Notes: generated by a model from the sequence alone, not told the origin. Counted from the first letter of the stretch, positions 7,676 through 16,260 are shown. The stretch: DNA of 64,000 nucleotides from F1-120-MAGs238 sp964484185 (GCA_964484185.1 CAZAEQ010000007.1:62001-126000); one strand, 5' to 3'. Numbers and translations are program-made.

Positions 7676-9739
7676 ATGACGATCTCTTCAACCGGTGCAT
7701 TCCGAGCTCCCGACCTCTGGTTCAGCCAGAGCGCTCTTGGCAACATCACTCGTACCCAGCTCGGTATCCACCAGCTCAGCAATCAGCTTTCAACCGGCCG
7801 CGCCATCAACCGCTACAGCGACGACCCGGTTAAAGCAGCCCTCATTTCAACAGTCGACCGTCGCATGGCCATCAGCACCCAGGTCCAGCGCAATTTCTCC
7901 AGCGCAAAAGCTTCCCTCGGCATCCTCGATAACGCCCTCGGTGAGGCCAACGACCTCTCCCGCGAAGCAAAAGACATCGCCGCCACCCAAATCAACCTCG
8001 GATCCAGCGCAACCGAACGCGCTGGCCAGGCCACAGTCGTCAGCCAGATGATTGCCAGCCTGCTCAACCTTTCCCATCGCCAAGGCGAAGGCGGCTATCT
8101 CTTTGGCGGCTCCAAAACCAGCACCCTCCCCATCGAAGAGATCCTCGGTGGTTTCCGCTACACCGGCACCGACACTGGAATCGTTACCGACCTGGGTCAG
8201 GCCGCCGCCGTACCAGTCACAATTGCCGGTCCGCACGCCCTGGGCGCAACGTCCGGCCGAATCCGCGGCGATGTTGACCTCAACCCCAACCTCACGGTCG
8301 CCACCAGCCTCAGCAGCCTCTCCGGTGCACGCAGCCTCGGCGTCACTGCTGGATCCATCGAAATCTCCATTAACAGCGGCACGCGCCGCCAGATCGACCT
8401 CGTTGGCGCGGACACCATTGAAGATGTGATCAAACGAATCAACGCCGCCGTTGTCGCCGAACAGACCGACACCGGCGTCACCGTCATGGGTTCAGGCGGA
8501 ATCAGCGTTTCCGGCGGCTCGCTCACACTCGATGTCACCGGCACCAACACCGTGCAGTTCTTCGACCTCACCGGTAGCTTTACCGCCCAAGACCTGGGTC
8601 TCACCGCTGCAACGCCCTTCTCTTTCTCTGCAACAACATCCGCGGGCGTCAACGTGCAGCCCAGGCTCACGATGCAATCCTCGATATCCAGCCTCGCGGG
8701 CCTTGCGCAACCCCCCTCTTTAGGGCAGCTTCGCGTCAATAACATGGGCCGCACCGCAGTTGTCGATCTTTCCGGCGCATCCACCATCGAAGACATCAAG
8801 AACGCAATCGAATCCACCAACCTGGGCTTGCGTGTTCAAATCAACCAGGCTGGCGATGGAATCGATGTCCTCAACGAAATCGCCGGGTCCCGCGCCTTTG
8901 GCCTCAGCATCGAAGAGGTCTCCGCAACCAACCAGACCGCCACAGCGCTCGGCATACGCAGCCTCAGCGCGACGACGAGGCTCACCGATTTCAACGACGG
9001 CCGCGGCGTTGACATCGTCACCGGTCAGACCGATCCGATCTCCGGCAATGTCACTCCTGAACTCAACATCGACTTTGAGATCCACCTCGGCGATAGCGCA
9101 GGTACCGCGCTCACCATCGATCTGCGCCCGCAAGACATACTCAATGTTCAGTCGGTCATCAATCGCATTAACTCTGAGGCAACATCACAACTCACCGCCC
9201 TGGGTCTTCCCACGAACAGCCTTGTTGCCGCTCTTTCACCCACTACCAACGCACTCACCCTCACTCAATCCTCATCTTTCACCAATCGATTGACTGTCAA
9301 CGCTCGAAACAACTCTGGCGCAGCCGAACAACTCGGCTTCATCACCGGAACGTGGGATCAGACTTCAGGCACACTCTCGACTGAAGACCGTGCCAAAGTG
9401 CGCGTCGACAATCTTTTCACACATTTGATCGATCTTCGCGACAGTTTGCTGGCAAACGACACAGTTGGCATAGCACTTGCGGGGGAGAAGCTCGGGACTT
9501 CCACCGATCGCGTCGCCGAGACTCGAGGACTGGTGGGAAGCTTCGCTCAGCGTGTCGAAAGCGCTGAGACGTTTGAGCAGGATCGCGGCACGCTTGACGA
9601 AAAGCTCCGCAGCGATCTCGCTGATGTGGACTACGCGTCCGCAGCAAGCAGGTTCAGCCTGCTGCAAACGCAGCTCGAAGCCGCCATGCGTGTCACAAGC
9701 AGCGCACGGCAGCTCTCGCTCATGGACTTCCTGGGTTAA
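7676..9739 (+). CDS. flgL: Flagellar hook-associated protein FlgL (HAP3), enlarged
   Basis: FlgL is the second hook-filament junction protein and is homologous to flagellin. The N-terminus (QLSNQLSTGRAINRYSDDPVKAA) and C-terminus (FSLLQTQLEAAMRVTSSARQLSLMDFLG) match the D0/D1 regions of the family. With 687 residues it is about twice the size of enteric FlgL (about 317). The excess lies in a central insertion containing at least two hook IN-type motifs, such as SIEISINSGTRRQIDLVG. I chose ATG at 7676; a GTG at 7664 overlapping the flgK stop is an alternative that adds four residues. Confidence 0.88.
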   Translation: MTISSTGAFRAPDLWFSQSALGNITRTQLGIHQLSNQLSTGRAINRYSDDPVKAALISTVDRRMAISTQVQRNFSSAKASLGILDNALGEANDLSREAKDIAATQINLGSSATERAGQATVVSQMIASLLNLSHRQGEGGYLFGGSKTSTLPIEEILGGFRYTGTDTGIVTDLGQAAAVPVTIAGPHALGATSGRIRGDVDLNPNLTVATSLSSLSGARSLGVTAGSIEISINSGTRRQIDLVGADTIEDVIKRINAAVVAEQTDTGVTVMGSGGISVSGGSLTLDVTGTNTVQFFDLTGSFTAQDLGLTAATPFSFSATTSAGVNVQPRLTMQSSISSLAGLAQPPSLGQLRVNNMGRTAVVDLSGASTIEDIKNAIESTNLGLRVQINQAGDGIDVLNEIAGSRAFGLSIEEVSATNQTATALGIRSLSATTRLTDFNDGRGVDIVTGQTDPISGNVTPELNIDFEIHLGDSAGTALTIDLRPQDILNVQSVINRINSEATSQLTALGLPTNSLVAALSPTTNALTLTQSSSFTNRLTVNARNNSGAAEQLGFITGTWDQTSGTLSTEDRAKVRVDNLFTHLIDLRDSLLANDTVGIALAGEKLGTSTDRVAETRGLVGSFAQRVESAETFEQDRGTLDEKLRSDLADVDYASAASRFSLLQTQLEAAMRVTSSARQLSLMDFLG

Positions 9740-9800
9740 CGCTCAGGTCCGTCACTTGGTTGGTGTCTCGCTCGGCCCGAGACTCCATTTCGTGGAACGA

Positions 9801-9823
9801 GCCGGTTTCTGGAAGAAACCGGC
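9801..9823 (+). promoter_or_regulatory. GGA-loop hairpin upstream of fliW
   Basis: Two 10-base arms (GCCGGTTTCT and AGAAACCGGC) are perfectly complementary and enclose only GGA. If the last pair opens, the loop is TGGAA. No T-run follows, so it is not a standard terminator. GGA in a hairpin loop is the core of CsrA binding sites, and csrA lies just downstream. It could also act as a processing site or mRNA end for flgL. Confidence 0.45.
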
Positions 9824-9867
9824 ATAAGCAGGACGCACAACGGCCGTATTTTGGACGGAGCGCACCG

Positions 9868-10332
9868 ATGGAAGTTCGGACGACTCGATTTGGCGTGATC
9901 GACATTCGCGAAGATCGCGTGATCAATTTCCCTAAAGGCTTGCTGGGCTTTGGCTCAGCACGGCGGTTCTGTCTTCTGGAACCCAACGACGACGCATGCT
10001 TCTTCTGGCTTCAATCAGTTGAAGATCCCGCGTTGGCTTTTGTCGTGACTGATCCCTCGCTCTTCGTGCCTGACTTCAATGTTCCCATCCGCGCTGAGCA
10101 GATGGAAGAACTTGGCGTCAGCAAGCTCGAAGACGCTCAGGTTTTTGTCATCGTCAACAAGATCGACGAAACGCTCACCGGAAATCTCCAGGGGCCAATC
10201 GTCATCAACACCCTGACTCGCTCTGGTGAACAGATGGTTCTGGCTGAAAAACGCTGGACCACCCGCCACCCGCTCGTCAAGGTCGCACCAAGTGTCACGA
10301 CCGCGACCGGCGCTCGTGCCATGTCTGCCTGA
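9868..10332 (+). CDS. fliW: Flagellar assembly factor FliW
   Basis: FliW binds flagellin and, when free, antagonises CsrA, so that flagellin translation matches export. The 154-residue product shows the family features VINFPKGLLGF, the PALAFVVTDP segment, and VIVNKIDETLTGNLQGPIVINT near the C-terminus. The start at 9868 is chosen because GGACGGAG lies 8-9 bases upstream and the family begins with a short beta strand (TTRFGVIDI). An upstream in-frame extension to 9760 runs through the hairpin and is unlikely. It precedes csrA, the classical partner. Confidence 0.95.
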   Translation: MEVRTTRFGVIDIREDRVINFPKGLLGFGSARRFCLLEPNDDACFFWLQSVEDPALAFVVTDPSLFVPDFNVPIRAEQMEELGVSKLEDAQVFVIVNKIDETLTGNLQGPIVINTLTRSGEQMVLAEKRWTTRHPLVKVAPSVTTATGARAMSA

Positions 10333-10497
10333 CTTTTCCGCACGCGTTCACCCGCGTGCGTTCGACAATTCGGTTCGTGCCCATTGCCGCGTGCTTCACC
10401 GCTCGCCGCGTGGGATACTTGTCCCAGGGATGGGACGGCAGGCCAATATGTTGCGGCCTGCCTGACAAGGGCCTGAACGGATTCGGGAGCCCGACAA
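10333..10497 (+). promoter_or_regulatory. Structured leader between fliW and csrA
   Basis: This stretch contains an 8-base-pair hairpin (CGCACGCG at 10339-10346 with CGCGTGCG at 10353-10360). A second follows (GGCAGGCC at 10437-10444 with GGCCTGCC at 10455-10462). An ACGGA motif lies at 10477-10481, just before the GGGAG ribosome binding site of csrA. Neither hairpin is followed by a T-run. The arrangement would suit translational autocontrol of csrA, but that is inference. Confidence 0.4.
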
Positions 10498-10923
10498 ATG
10501 CTGGTACTTTCGCGTCAAAGAGACGAAACAATCATGATCGGCGATGAGATCGAAATCACCGTCGTCGACATTCGTGGCGATAAAGTTCGCTTGGGAATCA
10601 CTGCCCCAACGCGCATCGCTGTCCACCGTAAAGAAGTGTACGAATCAATCAAACGCGAGAATGAACAGGCCGCCCGGATCTCCGGCGCCGACCTCTCCAC
10701 GCTCGCCGCCGCAAAACCGGGTTCAGTCGCGCCTGGACCGGCCAAGACCCCGGCTCGAAACAACACTTCGCGCCTCACTTCCGGGTCTACCAATGGCACG
10801 GTTCGCAGCGAACTCAAACTCACCGACGAAACAGAATCTACGCAACCCCTTGCCAAACCAGGCACGGATAGCCAAACTCTGAATCGTCGTACTTCGGAAC
10901 AGCGTATCGGTAAGGTGCAGTAA
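10498..10923 (+). CDS. csrA: Carbon storage regulator CsrA with long C-terminal extension
   Basis: CsrA is an RNA-binding dimer that blocks translation by binding GGA-containing hairpins near ribosome binding sites. Residues 1-60 match the family, including the RNA-contacting L4, R6 and R44 (VLSRQRDE and RIAVHRKEVYESI). Typical CsrA is 60-75 residues. This one has 141, with an added low-complexity tail rich in Ser, Thr, Ala, Pro and basic residues. The ATG at 10498 follows GGGAG. Lying between fliW and the first flagellin gene, it is expected to control flagellin output. The tail has no recognisable domain. Confidence 0.92.
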   Translation: MLVLSRQRDETIMIGDEIEITVVDIRGDKVRLGITAPTRIAVHRKEVYESIKRENEQAARISGADLSTLAAAKPGSVAPGPAKTPARNNTSRLTSGSTNGTVRSELKLTDETESTQPLAKPGTDSQTLNRRTSEQRIGKVQ

Positions 10924-10932
10924 CCGAAACAA

Positions 10933-10948
10933 GTCGGAGGACTCCGAC
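10933..10948 (+). promoter_or_regulatory. Hairpin with GGA in the loop, leader of first flagellin gene
   Basis: GTCGG and CCGAC form a stem around the loop AGGACT. The element lies 42 bases before the flagellin ATG at 10991, whose own ribosome binding site is ACGGAGG. A GGA loop upstream plus an ANGGA overlapping the ribosome binding site resembles the two-site arrangement known for the hag leader of Bacillus. Binding by CsrA is inference. Confidence 0.5.
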
Positions 10949-10990
10949 AGGCTCCAGCCTCAAACCTGAGAGCAGTCACGGAGGATTGTA

Positions 10991-12535
10991 ATGAGTCGAA
11001 TAAATACGAACATCTCAAGCGTCGTTGCCCAGAGCAACTTGGTCAAGTCCTCGAAAGAGCTTCAGCTTCGGCTCGAACGACTCTCCACAGGCCTGCGAAT
11101 CAACCGCGGTGCAGACGACCCCGCCGGTCTCATCGTTTCTGAACGGCTCAGGTCCGACATCCAGGGTGTCGCCTCCGCCGTCAAGAACTCTGACCGCGCT
11201 TCCAGCGTCATCTCTACCACCGAAGCTGCGCTCGCCGAAGTCAGCGACCTCTTGAATTCCATCAAGTCGCTCGTCGTCGAAGCCGCCAACACCGGTGGCA
11301 GTTCTCCAGAGGAACGCAGCGCCAACCAGCTCCAGATCGACTCCGCGATCGATTCCATCACCAGAATCAGCAATACCACCAGCTTCGGTGGCCTCAAGCT
11401 CCTCAACGGAACGCTCGACTACCGCCTCTCCGGCGTCCAGTCTTCCGCGATCTCCAACGCGCAAATCTACGGCGCAAACTTCGTCAATAACGGAAGCGTT
11501 CAGGTTGATGTCGATGTCGTCACCAGCGCTCAAAAAGGCGAAATCTACTTCCGTGGCGACAGCTCAGTCAATCCAGGACGCATGGTCTCCGCTGTCACGA
11601 TCGAAATCGCTGGCTCCCGCGGCGTCGAAGTCATCAGCCTCCCTCAGAGCGCCACACTCCAGAACCTCATTGATGCCGTCAATCGCATGACAGCTCTCAC
11701 CGGCGTCGAAGCCGAAAGCGTCACCGTCAGCGGCACTGCGGGCATCCGCTTTAAGACCGAGAACTACGGCTCTGGCGATTTCGTCAACGTCCGCCGCCTC
11801 GCACGCCCTGATCCCGCCAGCGACTTCTTCTCAGGCAAGCTTTACAAGTTCGATAACGCCGCCGCCGGCGACCCCAACTTCTCCACCTGGGTCGGAATGA
11901 TCAACGGCGAACGCGATGAAGGTCGCGATGTCGTGGCGCTCATCAACGGCAACATGGCGACAGGCCGCGGCCTCAAGATCGCCACTAACTCCAGTTCCCT
12001 CTCCGCCGATCTCCTGTTACACGAAGATCTCGCTATCCGCCCCACCGCCGCGATTTCGAGCTTTACTATTACCGGTGGCGGCGCACTCTTCCAGCTCGGC
12101 CAGGATGTCACCGCCCTTCAACAGGCAAATCTCGGACTTCCCACCATCACCGCCTCCAATCTCGGCGGCATCCTTAATGGCGGTCGCGTCGAGTATCTCT
12201 CCACTCTTAAGGACGGCTCTACCAACTCTCTTGCCGCGTCCGTCCTCCGCAGCGATTTCTCAATCGCGTCTGATATCCTCGATCAGGCCGTAGATGAAAT
12301 CTCAATCCTCCGCGGACGCCTGGGCGCATTCGAAAAGAACGTGCTCCAGACCAACACTCGCTCACTTCAAAGTGCCTTTGAGAACTTATCCGCCAGTGAA
12401 TCTCGCATCCGCGATGCCGATTTCGCCTTCGAAACCAGCAAACTCACTCGCGCTCAGATCTTGACCTCCGCCGGAACCAGCATTCTCGGACTGGCAAACC
12501 AGCAGAGCCAGCAGGTTCTCCAGCTTCTGGGCTAA
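10991..12535 (+). CDS. Flagellin (first of four, divergent copy)
   Basis: This 514-residue filament protein has the standard flagellin ends. The N-terminus reads MSRINTN, then ERLSTGLRINRGADDPAGL. The C-terminus has LGLANQQSQQVLQLLG. The central region carries a hook IN-type motif (TIEIAGSRGVEVISLP). It is clearly less similar to the other three copies than they are to each other, for example lacking the LLEELQGLITSTAS block and using LLNSIKSLVVEAAN instead. It may be a minor or hook-proximal filament subunit. It lies 67 bases after csrA, probably in the same transcript, and is closed by a strong terminator. Confidence 0.95.
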   Translation: MSRINTNISSVVAQSNLVKSSKELQLRLERLSTGLRINRGADDPAGLIVSERLRSDIQGVASAVKNSDRASSVISTTEAALAEVSDLLNSIKSLVVEAANTGGSSPEERSANQLQIDSAIDSITRISNTTSFGGLKLLNGTLDYRLSGVQSSAISNAQIYGANFVNNGSVQVDVDVVTSAQKGEIYFRGDSSVNPGRMVSAVTIEIAGSRGVEVISLPQSATLQNLIDAVNRMTALTGVEAESVTVSGTAGIRFKTENYGSGDFVNVRRLARPDPASDFFSGKLYKFDNAAAGDPNFSTWVGMINGERDEGRDVVALINGNMATGRGLKIATNSSSLSADLLLHEDLAIRPTAAISSFTITGGGALFQLGQDVTALQQANLGLPTITASNLGGILNGGRVEYLSTLKDGSTNSLAASVLRSDFSIASDILDQAVDEISILRGRLGAFEKNVLQTNTRSLQSAFENLSASESRIRDADFAFETSKLTRAQILTSAGTSILGLANQQSQQVLQLLG

Positions 12536-12564
12536 ATATCTCTCGACAATTGAAGTTCATTCTC

Positions 12565-12600
12565 ACGGGCTTGACCATCTTGGTCAAGCCCGTCTTGTTT
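12565..12600 (+). terminator. Rho-independent terminator after first flagellin gene
   Basis: The arms ACGGGCTTGACC (12565-12576) and GGTCAAGCCCGT (12582-12593) form a perfect 12-base-pair stem with a 5-base loop, followed by CTTGTTT. Confidence 0.85.
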
Positions 12601-12830
12601 CCAGACTCTTCTGCCTCTCAAGTACACGAATAAACCCTCCACTCCGCATACAACTTTTCTTCACCTCATCAGCTTTATCGCACCTTTGGTTGTAGGACCA
12701 GCCTTAGGCGGCGCAGCCCCTATGCGCGCCCTTCGAAGACCCGCAAAACGTTCTCATTCTTTAGACATCATTTGCGGCCACCGATGTCTACACCGGGTTC
12801 ACGCGTGCTCGTCCGCACGTACTGAATCCA

Positions 12831-12854
12831 GGAAGCGATACGGATATCGCTTCC
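12831..12854 (+). promoter_or_regulatory. Predicted CsrA-type hairpin in leader of second flagellin gene
   Basis: The arms GGAAGCGATA and TATCGCTTCC pair perfectly around CGGA. Opening the last A-T pair gives the hexaloop ACGGAT, which fits the A-N-GGA loop preferred by CsrA. It sits about 120 bases before the start codon; a second ACGGA overlaps the ribosome binding site at 12961-12967. No T-run follows. This is the best single CsrA-like site in the window. Confidence 0.6.
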
Positions 12855-12973
12855 CGATCACCTGCGATGTTCGCAGATGAATCAGGTCGCCGAGGAGCTT
12901 TGCCCGCGGCCATGAATTGCAAGGCAGCGCAAATCTGCGTTACCTGAAGTGTTGTAGCACACGGAGGCATCGA

Positions 12974-14476
12974 ATGAGTCGTATCAATACAAACGTGCAG
13001 TCAATGATTGCGGAGCGCGTCCTTAACTCGAACAAGGGCATGCTCAATAAGTCGCTCGAGCGTCTTTCTACAGGTCTGCGTATCAATCGCGGATCAGATG
13101 ATCCGGCAGGCCTCATCGCCAGCAACAACCTGGCCAACGAATTGAAGGGCCTCAACTCAGCAGTCGGTAACGCTGAGCGCGCCGATCAGGTCGTCGGCAT
13201 CGCCGAAGGCGGCCTCCAGGAAGTCTCAGGTCTCTTGGAAGAACTCCAGGGCCTCATCACTTCTACAGCTTCTACCGCTGGCCTCTCAAAGGAAGAAAAA
13301 CAGGCCAATCAGCTCCAGATCGACTCGATCCTCCAGACCATCGATCGCGTCTCCTCAGCTACAAGCTTCCAGGGCATCAAGCTCCTCAACGGTAACTTTG
13401 ACTTTAAGACCACAAACGTCTCCACCGGCGTCAGCGACTTCAAGATCAATTCGGCCAAGTTCTCTGGCAGCCAGCTCAATGTCGATGTTCAGGTCACCCA
13501 GTCTGCTCAGCAGGCCGGTATGGTCATGTCCGTCGGCGGCTCAAGCCTCTCGCTCGGCACCGGCGAAACCTTCGTCATCGAAGTTACCGGTAACAAGGGC
13601 AGCCGTCAGCTGACCTTCTCCACCGGCACAAGCGTTGACCAGATCATGTCCGCAATCAATACTTTCAGCGATACCACCGGCGTCGAAGCAGACACCTCAG
13701 GTAACGCCATCCGCCTCAGCTCGCAGGAATTCGGCGCTGATCAGTTCCTCAACGTCAAGGTCGTTGACGACGGCGGCCTGGGAACGGCTGGCTCCATCGC
13801 TGACCTCGACTCTGACGACTACAACTCAGTCGGTACCACCATCAACGCACTCAACTCTTCCAGCGCGACCAACGGCATCCGCGACCTCGGTCAGAACATG
13901 GGCGCAACCGTCAACGGCATCGCAGCTACTACCGACGGCAAGAACCTCCGCGTCAACACCGACTTCCTCGACGTTCAGATGACCTTCACAACTTCCACCG
14001 CCCAGGCACTGGGTTCAGTCTCCGCATTCACCGTCACCGGCGGCGGCGCTGACTTCCAGCTCGGCGGCAAGGTCGACATCGGCTCCAAGGTCAGCCTTGG
14101 TATCTCCGACGTCGCCGTCCGCAAGCTCGGTTCCAGCGGCACTGGTTTCCTCAGCTCACTCGCTTCCGGTCAGGCCAACAACGTGGTCGATGGCGACCTC
14201 AATGAAGCACAGAAGATCATCGCCGAGTCGACCGGCCAGATCTCCGCTCTTCGCGGCCGCCTCGGTGCTTTCCAGAAGAACACCATCGGCGCAACCATCC
14301 GCAGCTTGAACGTCGCCAGCGAAAACACCGCGGCTGCTCAGTCAGTCATCCGCGATGCAAACTTCGCAACTGAAACCGCCGCGCTCACCCGTTCACAGAT
14401 CTTGACGTCGTCCGCGACCCAGATCTTGAGCATGGCCAATCAGCAGCCACAGAACGTCCTCCAGCTCCTGGGCTGA
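12974..14476 (+). CDS. Flagellin (second of four)
   Basis: This is a 500-residue flagellar filament protein. It has conserved D0/D1 ends (MSRINTNVQSM, LERLSTGLRINRGSDDPAGL and a closing NQQPQNVLQLLG) and the LLEELQGLITSTASTAGLS block. A hook IN-type motif lies near the middle (VIEVTGNKGSRQLTFSTGTS). Start at 12974 is chosen because all four copies begin MSRINTN and ACGGAGG lies 8 bases upstream; a longer upstream frame has no such support. It has its own leader and terminator, so it can be expressed independently of csrA. Confidence 0.96.
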   Translation: MSRINTNVQSMIAERVLNSNKGMLNKSLERLSTGLRINRGSDDPAGLIASNNLANELKGLNSAVGNAERADQVVGIAEGGLQEVSGLLEELQGLITSTASTAGLSKEEKQANQLQIDSILQTIDRVSSATSFQGIKLLNGNFDFKTTNVSTGVSDFKINSAKFSGSQLNVDVQVTQSAQQAGMVMSVGGSSLSLGTGETFVIEVTGNKGSRQLTFSTGTSVDQIMSAINTFSDTTGVEADTSGNAIRLSSQEFGADQFLNVKVVDDGGLGTAGSIADLDSDDYNSVGTTINALNSSSATNGIRDLGQNMGATVNGIAATTDGKNLRVNTDFLDVQMTFTTSTAQALGSVSAFTVTGGGADFQLGGKVDIGSKVSLGISDVAVRKLGSSGTGFLSSLASGQANNVVDGDLNEAQKIIAESTGQISALRGRLGAFQKNTIGATIRSLNVASENTAAAQSVIRDANFATETAALTRSQILTSSATQILSMANQQPQNVLQLLG

Positions 14477-14530
14477 TAACAGGTCCTGATAAGTAATCCT
14501 GCCGCACGGCAGTAAAATAACTCACAATCT

Positions 14531-14568
14531 ACTCCCCTGAGCTTGGTGCTCGGGGGAGTTTCTTTTTT
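14531..14568 (+). terminator. Rho-independent terminator after second flagellin gene
   Basis: ACTCCCC-t-GAGC pairs with GCTC-g-GGGGAGT around the loop TTGGT, followed by a run of T residues. Confidence 0.88.
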
Positions 14569-14731
14569 CGTCTATTCCGTCTATGCCGACAGTTCTGGGG
14601 CGTGCTTGCTTAAGTCGCACGTTCTTCACATCCGGACCAGATGTCATACACGCTTGCCGCCGAAAAGACCTCCCGTACGGCCGGTGAGCGTTGACTCATC
14701 AATTAAAAGCCGTGAGCTTACAGGTATGTAC

Positions 14732-14754
14732 TGAACTGAAGTTCAAGGAAGAAC
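14732..14754 (+). promoter_or_regulatory. Two mutually exclusive hairpins at the ribosome binding site of third flagellin gene
   Basis: GTTC (14741-14744) can pair with GAAC (14751-14754), placing AAGGAA, which is the ribosome binding site, in a six-base loop with an A-N-GGA core. The same GTTC is also part of AGTTCA (14740-14745), which can pair with TGAACT (14732-14737) and would free the ribosome binding site. This looks like a small switch that CsrA could lock in the closed form. Regulation is inference from base pairing. Confidence 0.5.
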
Positions 14755-14757
14755 CCC

Positions 14758-16260
14758 ATGAGTCGGATTAATACTAACGTTACCTCCCTGGCCGCTGAGC
14801 GGATGCTCGGCATGAACAAGGCATCGCTCAACAAGTCGCTGGAGCGACTGTCGACCGGTATTCGTATCAACCGCGGATCAGATGATCCGGCAGGCTTGAT
14901 CGCGAGCAACAACCTCGGCAGCGAGCTCCGCTCGATCAACGCCGCAGTCGGCAACGCCGAACGCGCTGATCAAGTCGTCGGCATCGCCGAAGGTGGTCTG
15001 CAGGAAGTCTCTGGTCTCCTGGAAGAACTCCAGGGCCTCATCACTTCCACCGCTTCTTCCGCTGGTCTCTCAAAGGAAGAAAAACAGGCAAATCAGCTGC
15101 AAATCGACTCGATTCTCCAGACTATCGACCGCATCTCCGCGGCGACCAGCTTCCAGGGAATCAAGCTCCTGAACGGCAACTTCGATTTCAAAACCTCCGG
15201 CGTCTCAACCGGAATCACCGACTACAAGATCAACTCCGCCAAGTTCTCCGGCGACAGCCTCCGTATCGATGTCCAGGTCACGCAGTCTGCTCAGCAGGCA
15301 GGCCTGGTCATGTCAGTCGGCGGCGCCAACCTCAACCTCGCTGGCAGCAATCAGTTCGTGATTGAAGTCACCGGCGCCAAGGGCAGCCGCGAACTCACCT
15401 TCTCTGACGAAACCTCACTTGACTCGATCATGTCCTCTATTAACACCTTCACCGCCACGACCGGCGTCCAGGCCGCAGTCTCCGGCACTGCCCTCCGCAT
15501 TGAATCTGCCGAATTCGGCACGGATCAGTTCGTCAACGTCAAGATCGTCAACGCTGGCGGCCTCACCACCGAAGGTTCAATCGCTGATCTCGACGCCAAC
15601 GACTTCAATGCTCTTGGCTCCAACTCCTACCTCCTTAACACTTCTGCCGCGAGCAACGGCGTCCGCGATCAGGGCCAGAATGTCCGCGCAACTGTCAACG
15701 GCGTCGCCGCGACCACCGATGGCAAAAACATCCGCATCAATACCGACTTCCTCGACGTCGCCATGACCATGGCTACCGGTCAGTCGCAGACCCTCGGCTC
15801 AGTCAACGCCTTCTCCATCACCGGTGGTGGCGCGAACTTCCAGCTCGGCGGCAAGGTTGACATCGGTTCCAAGGTCAGCCTCGGCATCGCCGATGTCGCT
15901 GTCCGCAAGCTCGGCGATTCCTCACTCGGCTACCTCTCTTCACTCGCTTCGGGCCAGGCCAACAACGTCATCAACGGTGACCTCACCGCTGCTCAGAAGA
16001 TCGTCGGCGAATCAACCGCCCAGATCTCCGGTCTCCGCGGCCGCCTCGGTGCCTTCCAGAAAAACACCATCGGTGCAACCGTTCGCAGCCTCAACGTTGC
16101 CAGCGAAAACACCGCCGCCGCTCAGTCAGTCATCCGTGATGCAGACTTCGCCAAAGAAACTGCGGGCCTCACACGTTCGCAGATTCTCGTCTCGTCTGCT
16201 ACACAGATCTTGACGCTTGCAAATCAGCAGCCACAGAGCGTCCTCCAGCTCCTTGGTTAA
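14758..16260 (+). CDS. Flagellin (third of four)
   Basis: This 500-residue filament subunit is very similar along its whole length to the second copy. It shares the D0/D1 ends, the LLEELQGLITSTASSAGLSKEEKQANQ region and the GGGANFQLGGKVDIGSKVSLGI block. Differences concentrate in the middle, the surface-exposed part of flagellins. The ATG at 14758 is preceded by CAAGGAAGAACCCC. It has its own leader and a strong terminator at 16311. Confidence 0.96.
   Translation: MSRINTNVTSLAAERMLGMNKASLNKSLERLSTGIRINRGSDDPAGLIASNNLGSELRSINAAVGNAERADQVVGIAEGGLQEVSGLLEELQGLITSTASSAGLSKEEKQANQLQIDSILQTIDRISAATSFQGIKLLNGNFDFKTSGVSTGITDYKINSAKFSGDSLRIDVQVTQSAQQAGLVMSVGGANLNLAGSNQFVIEVTGAKGSRELTFSDETSLDSIMSSINTFTATTGVQAAVSGTALRIESAEFGTDQFVNVKIVNAGGLTTEGSIADLDANDFNALGSNSYLLNTSAASNGVRDQGQNVRATVNGVAATTDGKNIRINTDFLDVAMTMATGQSQTLGSVNAFSITGGGANFQLGGKVDIGSKVSLGIADVAVRKLGDSSLGYLSSLASGQANNVINGDLTAAQKIVGESTAQISGLRGRLGAFQKNTIGATVRSLNVASENTAAAQSVIRDADFAKETAGLTRSQILVSSATQILTLANQQPQSVLQLLG

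Larger units (their letters stand above)
12541..12973 (+). promoter_or_regulatory. Long intergenic leader region of second flagellin gene
   Basis: This 433-base gap holds the terminator of the first flagellin gene and then about 370 bases with no convincing gene. A TAAACC at 12630 with similar downstream bases recurs before the fourth flagellin gene (16412) and may be promoter sequence. CACCGGGTTC at 12791 also recurs there (16514). The hairpin at 12831-12854 and a short CTGCGA/TCGCAG hairpin at 12863-12877 indicate a structured leader ending in the ACGGAGG ribosome binding site. Confidence 0.5.

Noticed and set aside
9750..9775. A GG-N10-GC spacing upstream of fliW as another sigma-54 site
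   Set aside because: Only the GG and GC match; the rest of TGGCACG/TTGCA is absent.
12600..12700. Classical sigma-28 promoters before the flagellin genes
   Set aside because: TAAA motifs occur but no GCCGATAA at the required spacing; I could not support the call.
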